DNA of 64,000 nucleotides from positions 62,001-126,000 of the forward strand of contig USFG01000003.1 in the NCBI GenBank assembly GCA_900553855.1, given 5' to 3'. This stretch comes from an uncultured Mycoplasmatota bacterium (GTDB lineage Bacteria > Bacillota_I > Bacilli_A > RF39 > UBA660). Under the pieces are notes generated by a model, which was not told the origin of the DNA, did no database searches, and worked only from the letters and a program-made list of their open reading frames with translations. Each line of letters begins with the position of its first letter. Within the stretch, counting starts at the first letter, position 1. Below, piece after piece: positions 36,198 through 45,290 of the stretch. The translations under genes were made by a program, and so were the position numbers.

Positions 36198-37615
36198 ATT
36201 TCTTCTTTTAATATGGAAGATAAATCTTCATGTTTAGTATGTAAATATTTATTTGCTTCCTTACTTCCAGGAGCATTTAAATAACTATTATATACATCTT
36301 CAATTAAATCATTTTTATATGGATATTTTTCGGTTTCTTTATGACGCTCATTTAAACTTTCTGTACGGGCTTTTTTAATTAATTCTCGGTCTTTAACAGG
36401 CATTACTACTTGACCTCCACCAGAAATACATCCGCCATCACAGAACATGACTTCAACCATATCATATTCAATATTATCATTAAGTAATTTTTCTAAATTA
36501 GACATTGTACTTAATATAATACATCTTATTATTCGATCATTTATTTTAATTTTAATTAATTTATAATATTCTTTTTCTTCTATTTTATAATAGTCTTCTT
36601 TAAGATCTTTACCAGTTAATTCATAATATAAACATCTTAAAACTGATTTGGTTACTCCTCCATTGGTTCCATAAGTTGTTCCGGAAAATGATCCTTTTAC
36701 TTTGTCAAATTTTTGGTCAATTAATCTATCAAATATGATTCCATTTTCTCTTATCATTAAAGCAAGTTCACTGGTAGTTATTACAAAATCGGTATCAGTG
36801 TTTAATATTTCTCGCTTTTTGCTTGTACATGGAGTTACAGCAACAATTATAGTTTTTTTATTATGTTTTAATTCATTTGGAACATATATTTCTTTTATAA
36901 CTGTACTTGCCATTCCAATAGGACTTTTGCAGGTAGATAAGTTTTTGATTAATTCAGGGTGCAAAATCTCACAATATCTTACCCATGATGGACAGCAACT
37001 GGTAAACATTGGTAATTTATTTGTTTCAATTCTTGTTTTAAATTCGTGAGCTTCTTCAATTGAAGTTAAGTCTGCTCCAAATGTTAGGTCAAAAACATAA
37101 TCAAAGCCAAGAGTTTTTAAGGCTGAAACCATTTTACCTTCTAAAAATTCACCTGGTTTCTTAAAAAAAGCATCACCTAAACCAACACGAGTTGCTGGAC
37201 TAGTTAACGCTATCACGATATAATCAGGATTTTTTATATATTCTAAAACTTTTTGGTAATCATATTTAGGTGTCAAGGCTGATGTAGGGCAGGTTAAGAT
37301 ACAACTACCACATTCAAAACATATGTTTTTCAACAAGTTTTTGTTAATTTTTTTGTCCAAGTTTTTGATATCTCTATCAACTAGTAATTCGGTTATTTTA
37401 TTACATGTCTTTGCACACATACCGCAATTAATGCATTTTTCACCAATTCGATTGATTCCTTGATTATTATCATCAAGTATCTTTCTGTTAAATTCTTCTT
37501 CAATTTCACTTCTTTTGGTAAATTTATCATAACCTGATAAGCACAGTGGACAATGATATCCATCTGGCATTTCACCCTGGTGATTAAAACCACAAATATT
37601 GCATTTGTACATCAT
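36194..37615 (-). CDS. Rubredoxin-fused [FeFe] hydrogenase
   Basis: [FeFe]-hydrogenase of 473 residues. An N-terminal rubredoxin-like domain (1-35: CNICGF and CPLC) is fused to two [4Fe-4S] ferredoxin sites (C61-C71 and C99-C109), then the H-cluster domain: TSCCPSW (205-211), TPCTSKK (261-267) and FCDGGCISGGGQ (391-402), which together hold the four H-cluster cysteines. It is a monomeric-looking type with electrons likely from rubredoxin. Maturases HydEFG are not in the window. GGTGA lies 6 nt before the ATG. It indicates anaerobic metabolism. Confidence 0.88.
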   Translation of the reverse strand: MMYKCNICGFNHQGEMPDGYHCPLCLSGYDKFTKRSEIEEEFNRKILDDNNQGINRIGEKCINCGMCAKTCNKITELLVDRDIKNLDKKINKNLLKNICFECGSCILTCPTSALTPKYDYQKVLEYIKNPDYIVIALTSPATRVGLGDAFFKKPGEFLEGKMVSALKTLGFDYVFDLTFGADLTSIEEAHEFKTRIETNKLPMFTSCCPSWVRYCEILHPELIKNLSTCKSPIGMASTVIKEIYVPNELKHNKKTIIVAVTPCTSKKREILNTDTDFVITTSELALMIRENGIIFDRLIDQKFDKVKGSFSGTTYGTNGGVTKSVLRCLYYELTGKDLKEDYYKIEEKEYYKLIKIKINDRIIRCIILSTMSNLEKLLNDNIEYDMVEVMFCDGGCISGGGQVVMPVKDRELIKKARTESLNERHKETEKYPYKNDLIEDVYNSYLNAPGSKEANKYLHTKHEDLSSILKEEI

Positions 37616-37700
37616 ACCTTGTCACCTAATATAAGTTTAGCAAGTTTATAAAAAAAAAACAATTATTATTTATTAATATTGTTCTAAATTGACAATATTT

Positions 37701-38300
37701 TTATTCAATAACTGTTTCTTTAACTTCTTGATAATAATTATTAACTTTTTCAGCCCATGTGCTACTTTCAGCATATTTAGAATTCATTTTATAAGGGTCA
37801 TCTAAACCAATAGAATAATAATTGTAATAAATTAAATCTAAATAAGACTTTATTCCCTCTTCTAATGTGTCATATCTTCTGTAAGAACTTCCATTACATG
37901 ATGGGCTTCCTTTTATACCACCAATGTTGTTACATGTTCTTGCAAGATAAGAACATCCCCACTTACAACCGGTTTCTAAATTAACAATTGATATTGCTAA
38001 ATAAGGATCTAAACCAGTTTCACTTGTATATTTTGCAAAATGTAATCCTGTATTTGATAATGTACTATATAAATTTTTATTTAATTTAATAATTAATTCT
38101 TCTTCAGTAAGGTTATCCCACACAATTTTTTTAGTTGTTGTTTCAGTTGTTGTAGTAATAGTCTCACTTGTAGTTTCAATATTAGCTAATAATTCATCAT
38201 TTTTTTCGTTTTGTTTATCTTTAATTAACATCGTACTTAGTGACATTAATAAAAGTAAACATATAAATATAATATAATTTTCTTTTCTTTCTTTTTTCAT
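37701..38300 (-). CDS. Secreted glucosaminidase-like cell-wall enzyme
   Basis: This 199-residue exported protein has an N-terminal anchor (about 9-25), a Thr/Glu-rich linker (44-58), then a lysozyme-like domain: GLDPYLAISIVNLETGCKWGCSYLARTCNNIGGIKG, with the candidate catalytic Glu in NLETG, and later YRRYDTLEEGIKSYLDLIYYNYY. The pattern fits beta-N-acetylglucosaminidase/transglycosylase folds (glucosaminidase superfamily), so a peptidoglycan hydrolase is likely. Two Cys pairs may form disulfides. A weak ribosome-binding site precedes MKKERKEN. It is monocistronic. Confidence 0.65.
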   Translation of the reverse strand: MKKERKENYIIFICLLLLMSLSTMLIKDKQNEKNDELLANIETTSETITTTTETTTKKIVWDNLTEEELIIKLNKNLYSTLSNTGLHFAKYTSETGLDPYLAISIVNLETGCKWGCSYLARTCNNIGGIKGSPSCNGSSYRRYDTLEEGIKSYLDLIYYNYYSIGLDDPYKMNSKYAESSTWAEKVNNYYQEVKETVIE

Positions 38301-38363
38301 AGAACTTATTATACCACTTACATATATTTATGCAAGTTAAGTACATAAGTTACCAAAAACTTC

Positions 38364-40109
38364 CTAATACCACTTACTTACAATATCAACACTTGTTGAT
38401 TTAGGCATTGGATTAGGTAAATCTAATCTAACTATTAATGGTACTTTGAATGATGTTCCAAATACGATTGCTGTTCCAGGAAGTAAATTCTTTATTTTTT
38501 CGATTGTTTCAACACTTACATTACTGGAAATATTACTAATAATATTAATATCACTTGGATGAAACATTTTAAAGGTTATAAAGTTAGAACATTGTGATAA
38601 GGTTGTAGTTGATAGTTCACTTGGTCTTTGAGTTATGACTCCTAATAAGATACCATACTTTCTTCCCTCTTTAGCAATACGTTCAAATATGTTATAACCT
38701 AATACTTCAACATCTGTATCATTTTGAACATATCTATGAGCTTCTTCAAGAATTACATGAATTGGAAATGATCCTCTATCTCTTAAATTAGTTACATAGT
38801 TAAATAATAACCTAGTAATTATTTTAGTTATTATCTTAATAAATCTTTCTTCAACGTTGTTTAAATTAAAATTAATTATTTGATAATGTTTTTCGGCATT
38901 AAATAAATGTTCAACATATTCTTTTTTGGTTATTCTTTCATTTCCTTCATCAAAGAATCTACGATTATCAGAATTTAATATTTGTTGTAATCTTACTTTT
39001 AATACATTAAATTCATCATATACTTTTTCGCTCTTTAAAACACCTTCGCTGATAAGGGCAAAATCTAATGCATAATAAATATCTTGTAAACCATATTTGA
39101 TATTATTATTTATTTCTATGTCGGCTAAATCAAGTTGCTTATATTGTTGTAAATAAGTTATTATTAAATCTAATGCAGCCATTTTACCTGATGCATCTAT
39201 ATTCATACATTGTTTAAATGTTCTAGTATATCCTGGTTGAACAATTGGTGTTTCTAAATTTAAGTCTTTGGTGTTATATCTAGTTAAAATAGCAATTATT
39301 TGGTCTCTAATTTGATTTGGGTTACGACCACTTGATAAGATATCTAATAAACTTTCGGCTATAATTTCCGTTTTATATTCTTGAACATTAGCATCTAAAC
39401 TATTAAAGATATATACTAATTTTAAGGTTTTTTCTAATATAGGTAACTGACTTGCTGACTTAACATTTAAAAGTAACGCTAAATCATCTATATCTAAAAA
39501 ATAAGCGGGAATTTTTATACTGGAATAATTTTCATCTACATCATATGATTTATATCCTAAATTAGGAATGTTATTCGCATTTTTAAAGGCATCATTATAT
39601 TCACCATACACGTCAAATAAAACAATATGGGCATTTTGAGGAACTCCGGCTTTATTATCTTGAAAGATATTTTGAAGAATTCTAGCTACACCACATGATT
39701 TACCAGAACCTGAATTTCCTACTATGGCAAAATGATTAGAGAAAAACTCATTAAGATTAATTTTAACATCAAATTGTTCATATGTGACGGATTTACCTAA
39801 ATATATATTTGATTTATCATTACTATCTTGTTTGCCTATTAATAGTTCTAATTCTTGTTTATAAATAATTCTAGGAATTGTTTGAAATGATGGTTTTCTC
39901 ATTACGCCTGGGAAAAATACACCGTTTCTTATTTCACCAACTAAAAATATTTTAATAACGTCTACGTTTACTGATAGTACTTCTCCTACTACTCCATGAT
40001 TTGCTTCAGGAAATACGACATGAATATTTAAAATATTATTTTTTAATTCATGGGTACTATTTTCAACATATACGTAATTATCAATTATTTCAGTAATTTT
40101 TCCAAACAT
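38364..40109 (-). CDS. HerA-like ATPase (DUF87/HerA-FtsK)
   Basis: This 581-residue HerA-type hexameric ATPase has an N-terminal HAS barrel (residues 1-115), Walker A AIVGNSGSGKSCG, Walker B region with VILEEAHRYV, and the arginine-finger-like region KEGRKYGILLGVITQRPSEL. HerA with NurA processes DNA ends, but no nurA is in this window. A role in DNA transport or chromosome processing is inference. I chose ATG 40109 (AGGG 9 nt upstream); the in-frame TTG at 40118 is also possible. The terminator at 40158-40180 isolates it from the small genes upstream. Confidence 0.82.
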   Translation of the reverse strand: MFGKITEIIDNYVYVENSTHELKNNILNIHVVFPEANHGVVGEVLSVNVDVIKIFLVGEIRNGVFFPGVMRKPSFQTIPRIIYKQELELLIGKQDSNDKSNIYLGKSVTYEQFDVKINLNEFFSNHFAIVGNSGSGKSCGVARILQNIFQDNKAGVPQNAHIVLFDVYGEYNDAFKNANNIPNLGYKSYDVDENYSSIKIPAYFLDIDDLALLLNVKSASQLPILEKTLKLVYIFNSLDANVQEYKTEIIAESLLDILSSGRNPNQIRDQIIAILTRYNTKDLNLETPIVQPGYTRTFKQCMNIDASGKMAALDLIITYLQQYKQLDLADIEINNNIKYGLQDIYYALDFALISEGVLKSEKVYDEFNVLKVRLQQILNSDNRRFFDEGNERITKKEYVEHLFNAEKHYQIINFNLNNVEERFIKIITKIITRLLFNYVTNLRDRGSFPIHVILEEAHRYVQNDTDVEVLGYNIFERIAKEGRKYGILLGVITQRPSELSTTTLSQCSNFITFKMFHPSDINIISNISSNVSVETIEKIKNLLPGTAIVFGTSFKVPLIVRLDLPNPMPKSTSVDIVSKWY

Positions 40110-40157
40110 TTTTATCAACCCTTATTCTATAAATAAGTATAACATAAATTAATATTG

Positions 40158-40180
40158 AAAAAAAGAGGTTTACCCTCTTA
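40158..40180 (-). terminator. Terminator after the small YjcZ-like genes
   Basis: AAGAGG-GTAAA-CCTCTT stem followed by five or more T residues on the minus strand. Confidence 0.85.
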
Positions 40181-40185
40181 TATTT

Positions 40186-40293
40186 TTAATATACTAGAAC
40201 TGAACCAAGAATAATGGCAAGTAAAATGAATAAAACTAAAACGATAAAAGCATCACTTACACTATTATTCTTGCAACATTTTTTACCTAGCAT
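40186..40293 (-). CDS. YjcZ-like tiny membrane protein 1 (35 aa)
   Basis: A 35-codon gene with AGGAGG 7-8 nt before the ATG. The peptide begins MLGKKCCKNNSVSD and then has the helix AFIVLVLFILLAIILGSVLV. The FIVLVLFILL-x-IILG core matches the tiny transmembrane YjcZ family (TIGR01732) of Bacillus, usually linked to sporulation or spore coats. The CCKNN motif replaces the usual Gly/Tyr-rich N-terminus. It lies 16 bp downstream of its paralog and ends at a strong terminator. It is below usual ORF-caller thresholds. Confidence 0.7.
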   Translation of the reverse strand: MLGKKCCKNNSVSDAFIVLVLFILLAIILGSVLVY

Positions 40294-40309
40294 TTTACGC
40301 CTCCTTACT

Positions 40310-40411
40310 TTAAATTACTGCAGCACCAACTATGATTACTAATAGAATAAATAATACAAGTATAAATGCTGCACCACTTACACCGTTATTATTGTTGCAA
40401 CAACCGTTCAT
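40310..40411 (-). CDS. YjcZ-like tiny membrane protein 2 (33 aa)
   Basis: A 33-codon gene with AGGAGG before the ATG. The sequence MNGCCNNNNGVSGA is followed by AFILVLFILLVIIVGAAVI, a close paralog of the next gene and of the YjcZ/TIGR01732 tiny membrane family. It is divergent from prsA. A CC motif precedes the helix, as in its neighbour, suggesting a shared function. The two genes form a short operon. Confidence 0.72.
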   Translation of the reverse strand: MNGCCNNNNGVSGAAFILVLFILLVIIVGAAVI

Positions 40412-40468
40412 AATCTCCCTCCTTTTCATCTCTCATTTTATTGTATTCAAAAAACCTAAGTAGTGTTC

Positions 40469-40497
40469 TTGTATTTTAAAGAATTGGTTGTTATAAT
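40469..40497 (+). promoter_or_regulatory. prsA promoter
   Basis: TTGTAT (40469-40474), 17-bp spacer and TATAAT (40492-40497) on the plus strand. The AGGAGG is close behind, so the leader is only about 11 nt. Confidence 0.75.
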
Positions 40498-40514
40498 AGT
40501 CATTAGGAGGGAAA

Positions 40515-41528
40515 ATGAAAAAGAAATTATTAATTTGTTTAGCTGTTTTAGGTTTAACTAGCGGTTGTGGAAAGGTATCTACTTTACCAAATGGGAATGA
40601 TGCTTTAGTTTCATTTAGTAATACTAATTTAGGTATTAGTGCTGGTGACTTATATAGTGAAGTTAAAGGTACTGCTTTATCTAAGTTAATTGATATGATT
40701 GATACTAAAATTCTTTTAGATAAGTATCCAGACAAATCAAGTGATGCTGATAAATACGTTAATGAACAATATGATTTAATCAAAACTAATTTTAAAGATG
40801 ATAAGGGTAAATTTGATGAAGAAGCATTAAAAGAACAAATTTATGCTTATTATGGTATTACTGATATCGATAAATTTAAAGATATTATTAGATTAAATTA
40901 TTATCGTACTGAAGCTGTTAATGATTATGCTAAAAAAAGTGTTACTGATAAACAAATTCAAAAATATTATGATGAAAATGTTTATGGTGATATTTCTTGT
41001 AAGCATATTTTAATTACACCAGCTGTAACTGATAATATGAGTGATGAAGATAAAACTAAAGCTGATAAAGAAGCTCTTCAAAAAGCTAAAGATATTATTA
41101 AGAAACTTAAAAATGGTGAATCTTTTGATGATTTAGCTAAAGAATATTCAGATGATACTTCTAATAAAGATAAAGGTGGAGATTTAGGATATTTCAATAC
41201 TGGTGATATGTTAGAAGAATTTGAAAAAGCTGCTTTTGCTCTTAAAAAAGGTAAATATACTACTACACCTGTTAAAACTAAATATGGATATCATATTATT
41301 TTAAAAACAGATGAAAAAGAAAAACCTTCTTTAGAAGATAAAAAAGAAGAAATTATTAAGACTTTAGCATCTGAAGCTAAATCTAAAGATACTGCATTAA
41401 GTATAAATGCTTTAGTTGAACTAAGAAAAGAATATGGCATGAACATTGAAGATGATGAAATGAGTAAATTATATTCAACTTATATTTCTAATTCTTTATT
41501 AAGTGCTAAATCAAATAGTTCTAAATAA
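40515..41528 (+). CDS. prsA: Foldase lipoprotein PrsA (parvulin PPIase)
   Basis: PrsA-type extracytoplasmic peptidyl-prolyl isomerase of 337 residues. The lipobox LTSGC (Cys19) marks it as a lipoprotein. A SurA_N-like region with helices is followed by a parvulin domain (SCKHILIT...DDLAKEYSDDTSNKDKGGDLGYFNTGDMLEEFEKAAFALKKGKYT...KYGYHIILK). It helps exported proteins fold at the membrane-wall interface. AGGAGG is 5 nt before the ATG. Large surface and wall enzymes in this window are possible clients. Confidence 0.92.
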   Translation: MKKKLLICLAVLGLTSGCGKVSTLPNGNDALVSFSNTNLGISAGDLYSEVKGTALSKLIDMIDTKILLDKYPDKSSDADKYVNEQYDLIKTNFKDDKGKFDEEALKEQIYAYYGITDIDKFKDIIRLNYYRTEAVNDYAKKSVTDKQIQKYYDENVYGDISCKHILITPAVTDNMSDEDKTKADKEALQKAKDIIKKLKNGESFDDLAKEYSDDTSNKDKGGDLGYFNTGDMLEEFEKAAFALKKGKYTTTPVKTKYGYHIILKTDEKEKPSLEDKKEEIIKTLASEAKSKDTALSINALVELRKEYGMNIEDDEMSKLYSTYISNSLLSAKSNSSK

Positions 41529-41560
41529 AAAAATTATCTTGAAATATAGATAATTTTTTA
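41527..41560. terminator. Bidirectional terminator between prsA and the 100-residue gene
   Basis: AAAAAATTATCT/AGATAATTTTTT inverted repeat (12 bp) with an 8-nt loop works on both strands. Confidence 0.85.
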
Positions 41561-41860
41561 TTTGTTTTTTTTCTTTTCGTCTAAAGCATATTTATTTAAG
41601 GTTGTTTCTTTTAATTTTAATAGTTTATAATAAAATATTAATAAACCTATTATTATAATGGCATCTACTATATAATCAATAGTCTTACCGCTAAAATAGT
41701 ATCTAAAATAAACATCTGCTATTACTAGAAAGAAACATCCATAAGTTAAAAATAAATAATAATTTACTTTTTTATATAAATCATTAAATTTAGAATTTTT
41801 AATATTCTTTTTTAATGATTTCTTTTCTTCACTACTTAGTCTATTATAATATGTTTTCAA
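41558..41860 (-). CDS. Two-TM small membrane protein, unknown
   Basis: Not recognised. This 100-residue protein has a basic amphipathic N-terminus (NRLSSEEKKSLKKNIKNSK), two TM segments (about 33-50 and 61-79) and a charged tail ending DEKKKNK. It starts at TTG 41860 with GGAGATG well placed, overlapping the end of recX by 17 bp. This is strong support for translational coupling. The function cannot be read from sequence. Confidence 0.5.
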   Translation of the reverse strand: MKTYYNRLSSEEKKSLKKNIKNSKFNDLYKKVNYYLFLTYGCFFLVIADVYFRYYFSGKTIDYIVDAIIIIGLLIFYYKLLKLKETTLNKYALDEKKKNK

Positions 41861-42605
41861 TTAATACATCTCCTATTTCTTCTTCTCTATATCCTTTTTG
41901 ATATAATTTTCTTTTTATAAAATAATATAATTCTTTTCCTTGATATTTCTTTTGATATTTCTTAATCAATTTTTCAATATCTTTTTTTATGATAACTTTA
42001 TTGTCTACTTTAATATCATTAAGATATTCTGCAAACATTTCTTTGGGATATCCTAAGTTTGTTAAATAATTTGTAATATTAATTTTTAAATTATATTCAT
42101 TTAATTTATTATTATTTTTGATTTTTTTCTGAATAATTTTATCGATCTTTTCATTAAAATCTTTATTTAAATATTTATCTATTTCTTCATTTGTAAAACC
42201 TAAATTAAGGAGTTCTCTTTTTATTTTAAGAGGACCGGATATTCCAAAATTATATTTGTCATTAATATAACTTTTAACATATAAATCTCGATCTAAATAA
42301 TTGTATTTATTTAGTTTATCAATTGTTTTATCAATTGTATCATGGGTAAAATCTTTTTTCTTTAAATAATCTCTTATTTCTTTTTCACATCTTTGCTTGC
42401 TATTTAAATATTTTAAACTTAAATAATAAGCATCTAAACTTTTGTTATATTTAATTATTTCTTCATATTCTTTATTAGAAATATTTTTGGTTATAAGTAG
42501 GTTATACTTTAAGATTACTTCATCATATAGCTTTACTGCTTCTCCACTTTTAAATTTTAACTCGTAAACATTTGATTTTATTTTTTTATACTCTTTGATT
42601 TCCAT
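41844..42605 (-). CDS. recX: Regulatory protein RecX
   Basis: RecX family protein of 253 residues that limits RecA filament activity. The repeated three-helix modules are clear: RCEKEIRDYLKKKDFTHDTIDKTIDKLNKYNYLDRDLYVKSYINDKYNFGISGPLKIKRELLNLGFTNEEIDKYL, with a second module near the C-terminus (YQGKELYYFIKRKLYQKGYREEEIGDVL). It is somewhat longer than usual because of an N-terminal extension. It is translationally coupled to the small two-TM gene downstream and lies 42 bp after the 245-residue gene. Confidence 0.88.
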   Translation of the reverse strand: MEIKEYKKIKSNVYELKFKSGEAVKLYDEVILKYNLLITKNISNKEYEEIIKYNKSLDAYYLSLKYLNSKQRCEKEIRDYLKKKDFTHDTIDKTIDKLNKYNYLDRDLYVKSYINDKYNFGISGPLKIKRELLNLGFTNEEIDKYLNKDFNEKIDKIIQKKIKNNNKLNEYNLKINITNYLTNLGYPKEMFAEYLNDIKVDNKVIIKKDIEKLIKKYQKKYQGKELYYFIKRKLYQKGYREEEIGDVLIENIL

Positions 42606-42646
42606 AAATTTATTTTACATAATAATTTTTTAAATAGCAATAAGAT

Positions 42647-43384
42647 TTACTTATGATATTTTCTTTCAAAGTCATTTAAGCATAAAACGATTGTTATTCC
42701 GACTATTGATAACATAAAAAGATTATTAAAATATGTACTTATAAATGTTGTAATTAATTCACTAAAGTATTTATTTCCATAAGTAAAATTATTAATAATA
42801 CCACTAAATGTGATTAATATTTTTGGTAAACATAGCAAGATAGATGATGACAATATTAATTCTTTAATAAATTCTAGTTTCTTAATTAATAGATAATTTA
42901 TAAAGATAAATGTGAACATGATAATTATGTAAATTATGGTAATAAATAAACAATCATATATATTTAGATATATTTTATTAAGTTTTTGATATTCACTTGT
43001 CATAAAGATATTATTATCAATTATCGAATTAACATCTTTACTATATTTTTCAATTGTTTTTTGATCTTTGCTATATTTACTTACAATCGTTTTAATCTCA
43101 TCGTAATGATTAATTTTATTTCCTCTAACAATTAAATTAACATCTTTTTTTAAAATATCGATACTATAATACTCGATTAATTCTTCTTTTAGTTTGTCAT
43201 TAACTATTATATCATCTAAATTTTGTAAGACATTTGAATAAGCTTTTTGATAATAATTTAATTTTTCAAGATTTGTTATTATATTATTTGGTCTTAGTTC
43301 AATTTGAAATTCAATAAATAGAATAAATATAATAGTTAAAACAAACATAATAAAGGTATTAATATGAACTAGTATTTTTTTCAT
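42647..43384 (-). CDS. Membrane protein of unknown function near the sortase
   Basis: Not recognised. This 245-residue protein has an N-terminal anchor (about 8-26), an extracellular helical domain (30-125, rich in Lys/Asn) and three further TM segments at about 135-235. The reading frame starts by overlapping the sortase stop (TAATG), so it is translated from the same mRNA. Its membrane-facing layout suggests a partner for the sortase or for polysaccharide attachment; that is inference. Confidence 0.45.
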   Translation of the reverse strand: MKKILVHINTFIMFVLTIIFILFIEFQIELRPNNIITNLEKLNYYQKAYSNVLQNLDDIIVNDKLKEELIEYYSIDILKKDVNLIVRGNKINHYDEIKTIVSKYSKDQKTIEKYSKDVNSIIDNNIFMTSEYQKLNKIYLNIYDCLFITIIYIIIMFTFIFINYLLIKKLEFIKELILSSSILLCLPKILITFSGIINNFTYGNKYFSELITTFISTYFNNLFMLSIVGITIVLCLNDFERKYHK

Positions 43385-44550
43385 TATGATTCACCTACCC
43401 ATTTTGTTTTATCAAGTTTTGCATATATTATTAATCTTTTGTTACCATATAGTTCTTTATTGGGATAACATGTGTACAAAATTAAATCATAATCTTTTTC
43501 TAGTGAATTTAAATTTGTTTCATTAACTATTTTAGATGTTTTAACAGTATATTCAAATTTAGCATAATTTGTTTCAATTACAATTTTATTACCATTTTTT
43601 AAATTTGAAAGATTCTTAAATATCCCGGTGTTATGACCGGATAATACGACTTTGTCCTTATCACCTGGAATGTCATATAAACTTGATGTTCCAACTCCTC
43701 GCTTTAAGATATTAATACTGTCTCCAAAATATATGTTATCACTTTCGTTATTTAAGTAGATTGTTCCATATTTTGTTCCATATGATGGATATGAAACTAT
43801 TTTTTTATCAATTACAGTTGTTTCTTGGTTTGCGATTTTTTCATTAACGTTCATTAATGAGATTACGTCTAATCCTAAGGTAATATTTTCTCTAAATAAA
43901 GTAGTTATAGTTAATAACAATATAGTGCAATATATTAAACTATTATTTAATAATGGATTTATTTTAAATATTCTTAAAGTTATAAATGTTATTAAAAGGA
44001 TTGTTAATGAGATGATTGTAATTTTAACTACTTTATTTATTCCGACATAATTTAACTTTTGAGTTGTTTTTATAACATTAGTTAATACGCCATTATCATA
44101 TATTTTTACTTCTTCATTATTTTTATCAATTACCAAATTTGAATCTACTTTAGTTGTTGTTTTAACTTCATTATTTTCTTCTTTTTTATCAGTAATCTTG
44201 GGTGATCTTAGGATAATACTATTGGAATTATTATATAGGCTATATAATTCTGACTTAACATTTGAGGGAATATTTTTTTTACCGTCACTACTACATACAT
44301 CATAGCTGTTAATTATAGATATAGCTTTGGAAATATTGCTATAGATAATATCTAGATCACTACTACTTACATCTCTTTCATTTAACATTCTAGTATATGA
44401 ATTTTTAAATCCTTTAATTAATGCTCCAGTAGATCCGGGACATGTACTGACACTATTAGAAAGAGAAATGATATCTTCTTTTGTTGCTCCATATGCAGTA
44501 ATACTAAATGTTAATATGAAAAAAAGAATAGCTAATTTTAAATATTTCAT
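43384..44550 (-). CDS. Sortase with N-terminal exported helical domain
   Basis: This 388-residue protein is a class D/E-type sortase. The C-terminal domain has the catalytic His in LSGHNTG (H306), the Cys of the TLxTC-like LYTCYP (C361) and Arg in NKRLIIYAK (R372). It is fused to an N-terminal signal peptide and a helical domain (25-115), a linker, and two TM segments (about 175-222). Sortases attach proteins to wall peptides, and no LPxTG substrate is seen here. It overlaps CpsB by 4 bp (ATGA), so it belongs to the capsule regulatory group. Confidence 0.82.
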   Translation of the reverse strand: MKYLKLAILFFILTFSITAYGATKEDIISLSNSVSTCPGSTGALIKGFKNSYTRMLNERDVSSSDLDIIYSNISKAISIINSYDVCSSDGKKNIPSNVKSELYSLYNNSNSIILRSPKITDKKEENNEVKTTTKVDSNLVIDKNNEEVKIYDNGVLTNVIKTTQKLNYVGINKVVKITIISLTILLITFITLRIFKINPLLNNSLIYCTILLLTITTLFRENITLGLDVISLMNVNEKIANQETTVIDKKIVSYPSYGTKYGTIYLNNESDNIYFGDSINILKRGVGTSSLYDIPGDKDKVVLSGHNTGIFKNLSNLKNGNKIVIETNYAKFEYTVKTSKIVNETNLNSLEKDYDLILYTCYPNKELYGNKRLIIYAKLDKTKWVGES

Positions 44551-45290
44551 TTAATCCTCTCTTTCTTGAAAAAAGTACTTGTATCCAATATTTTATATGC
44601 TTCTATATCTTCATTATTTATTATTTTATCAAAATTTTTAGATAATAATTCTTCTTTTAGTTTTTTATTAACTAATTTATCTAAAATTTCATATGCTTTT
44701 TCTAAATCAGCACAATCATGATGGGTATCTGTTCCTAAAATACAAATCATTTGTTTTTTAATTAATAATTCTAAATTTTCTTTAGCACTTTTACCATATT
44801 TTCCTAAAAGTGATGTTATATTTCCTTGAAGTAAGCATCCTAAATTTATGTATTCAACTAAGGTATTTAAATCAATGTAGTGATATCTTTCTGGATGAGC
44901 AATTATTGGTACTATTCCTTTATTTCTTAAATTAAATAAAATATCATAAGCTATATCTAATTTTTCTCTTAATGGAAGTTCAACTAATAAATATTTAGAA
45001 TTATTAATAGTACTAATATTATTATTGTCTATATTTTCTAATATATTATTATCTATAAAAACTTCGTTACCTAAATATAATTTTATACTAGTTGATTTTT
45101 GTAATTCTTCTAATTTTTCTTTTTTATTTTTATTATTGCAATTATAATTTGTCCCTATAATATAATGAGGAGTTAAGACAATTTCTGTAACTCCTCTATT
45201 ACTCATTTCATTTAATATTTTAATACTTGTTTCGATTGATTCTGAACCATCATCAATTCCAAATATTAAATGATTATGTATGTCTTTCAT
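44547..45290 (-). CDS. cpsB: Capsule tyrosine phosphatase CpsB/YwqE
   Basis: PHP-domain tyrosine-protein phosphatase of 247 residues. DIHNHLIFGIDDGS begins the metal site, with TPHY, PIIAHPERY and GTDTHHD supplying other ligands. CpsB dephosphorylates the CpsD kinase and thereby regulates capsule polymerisation. It is encoded between CpsD and the sortase with short overlaps, a compact regulatory unit. It ends TGA. Confidence 0.92.
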   Translation of the reverse strand: MKDIHNHLIFGIDDGSESIETSIKILNEMSNRGVTEIVLTPHYIIGTNYNCNNKNKKEKLEELQKSTSIKLYLGNEVFIDNNILENIDNNNISTINNSKYLLVELPLREKLDIAYDILFNLRNKGIVPIIAHPERYHYIDLNTLVEYINLGCLLQGNITSLLGKYGKSAKENLELLIKKQMICILGTDTHHDCADLEKAYEILDKLVNKKLKEELLSKNFDKIINNEDIEAYKILDTSTFFKKERIK

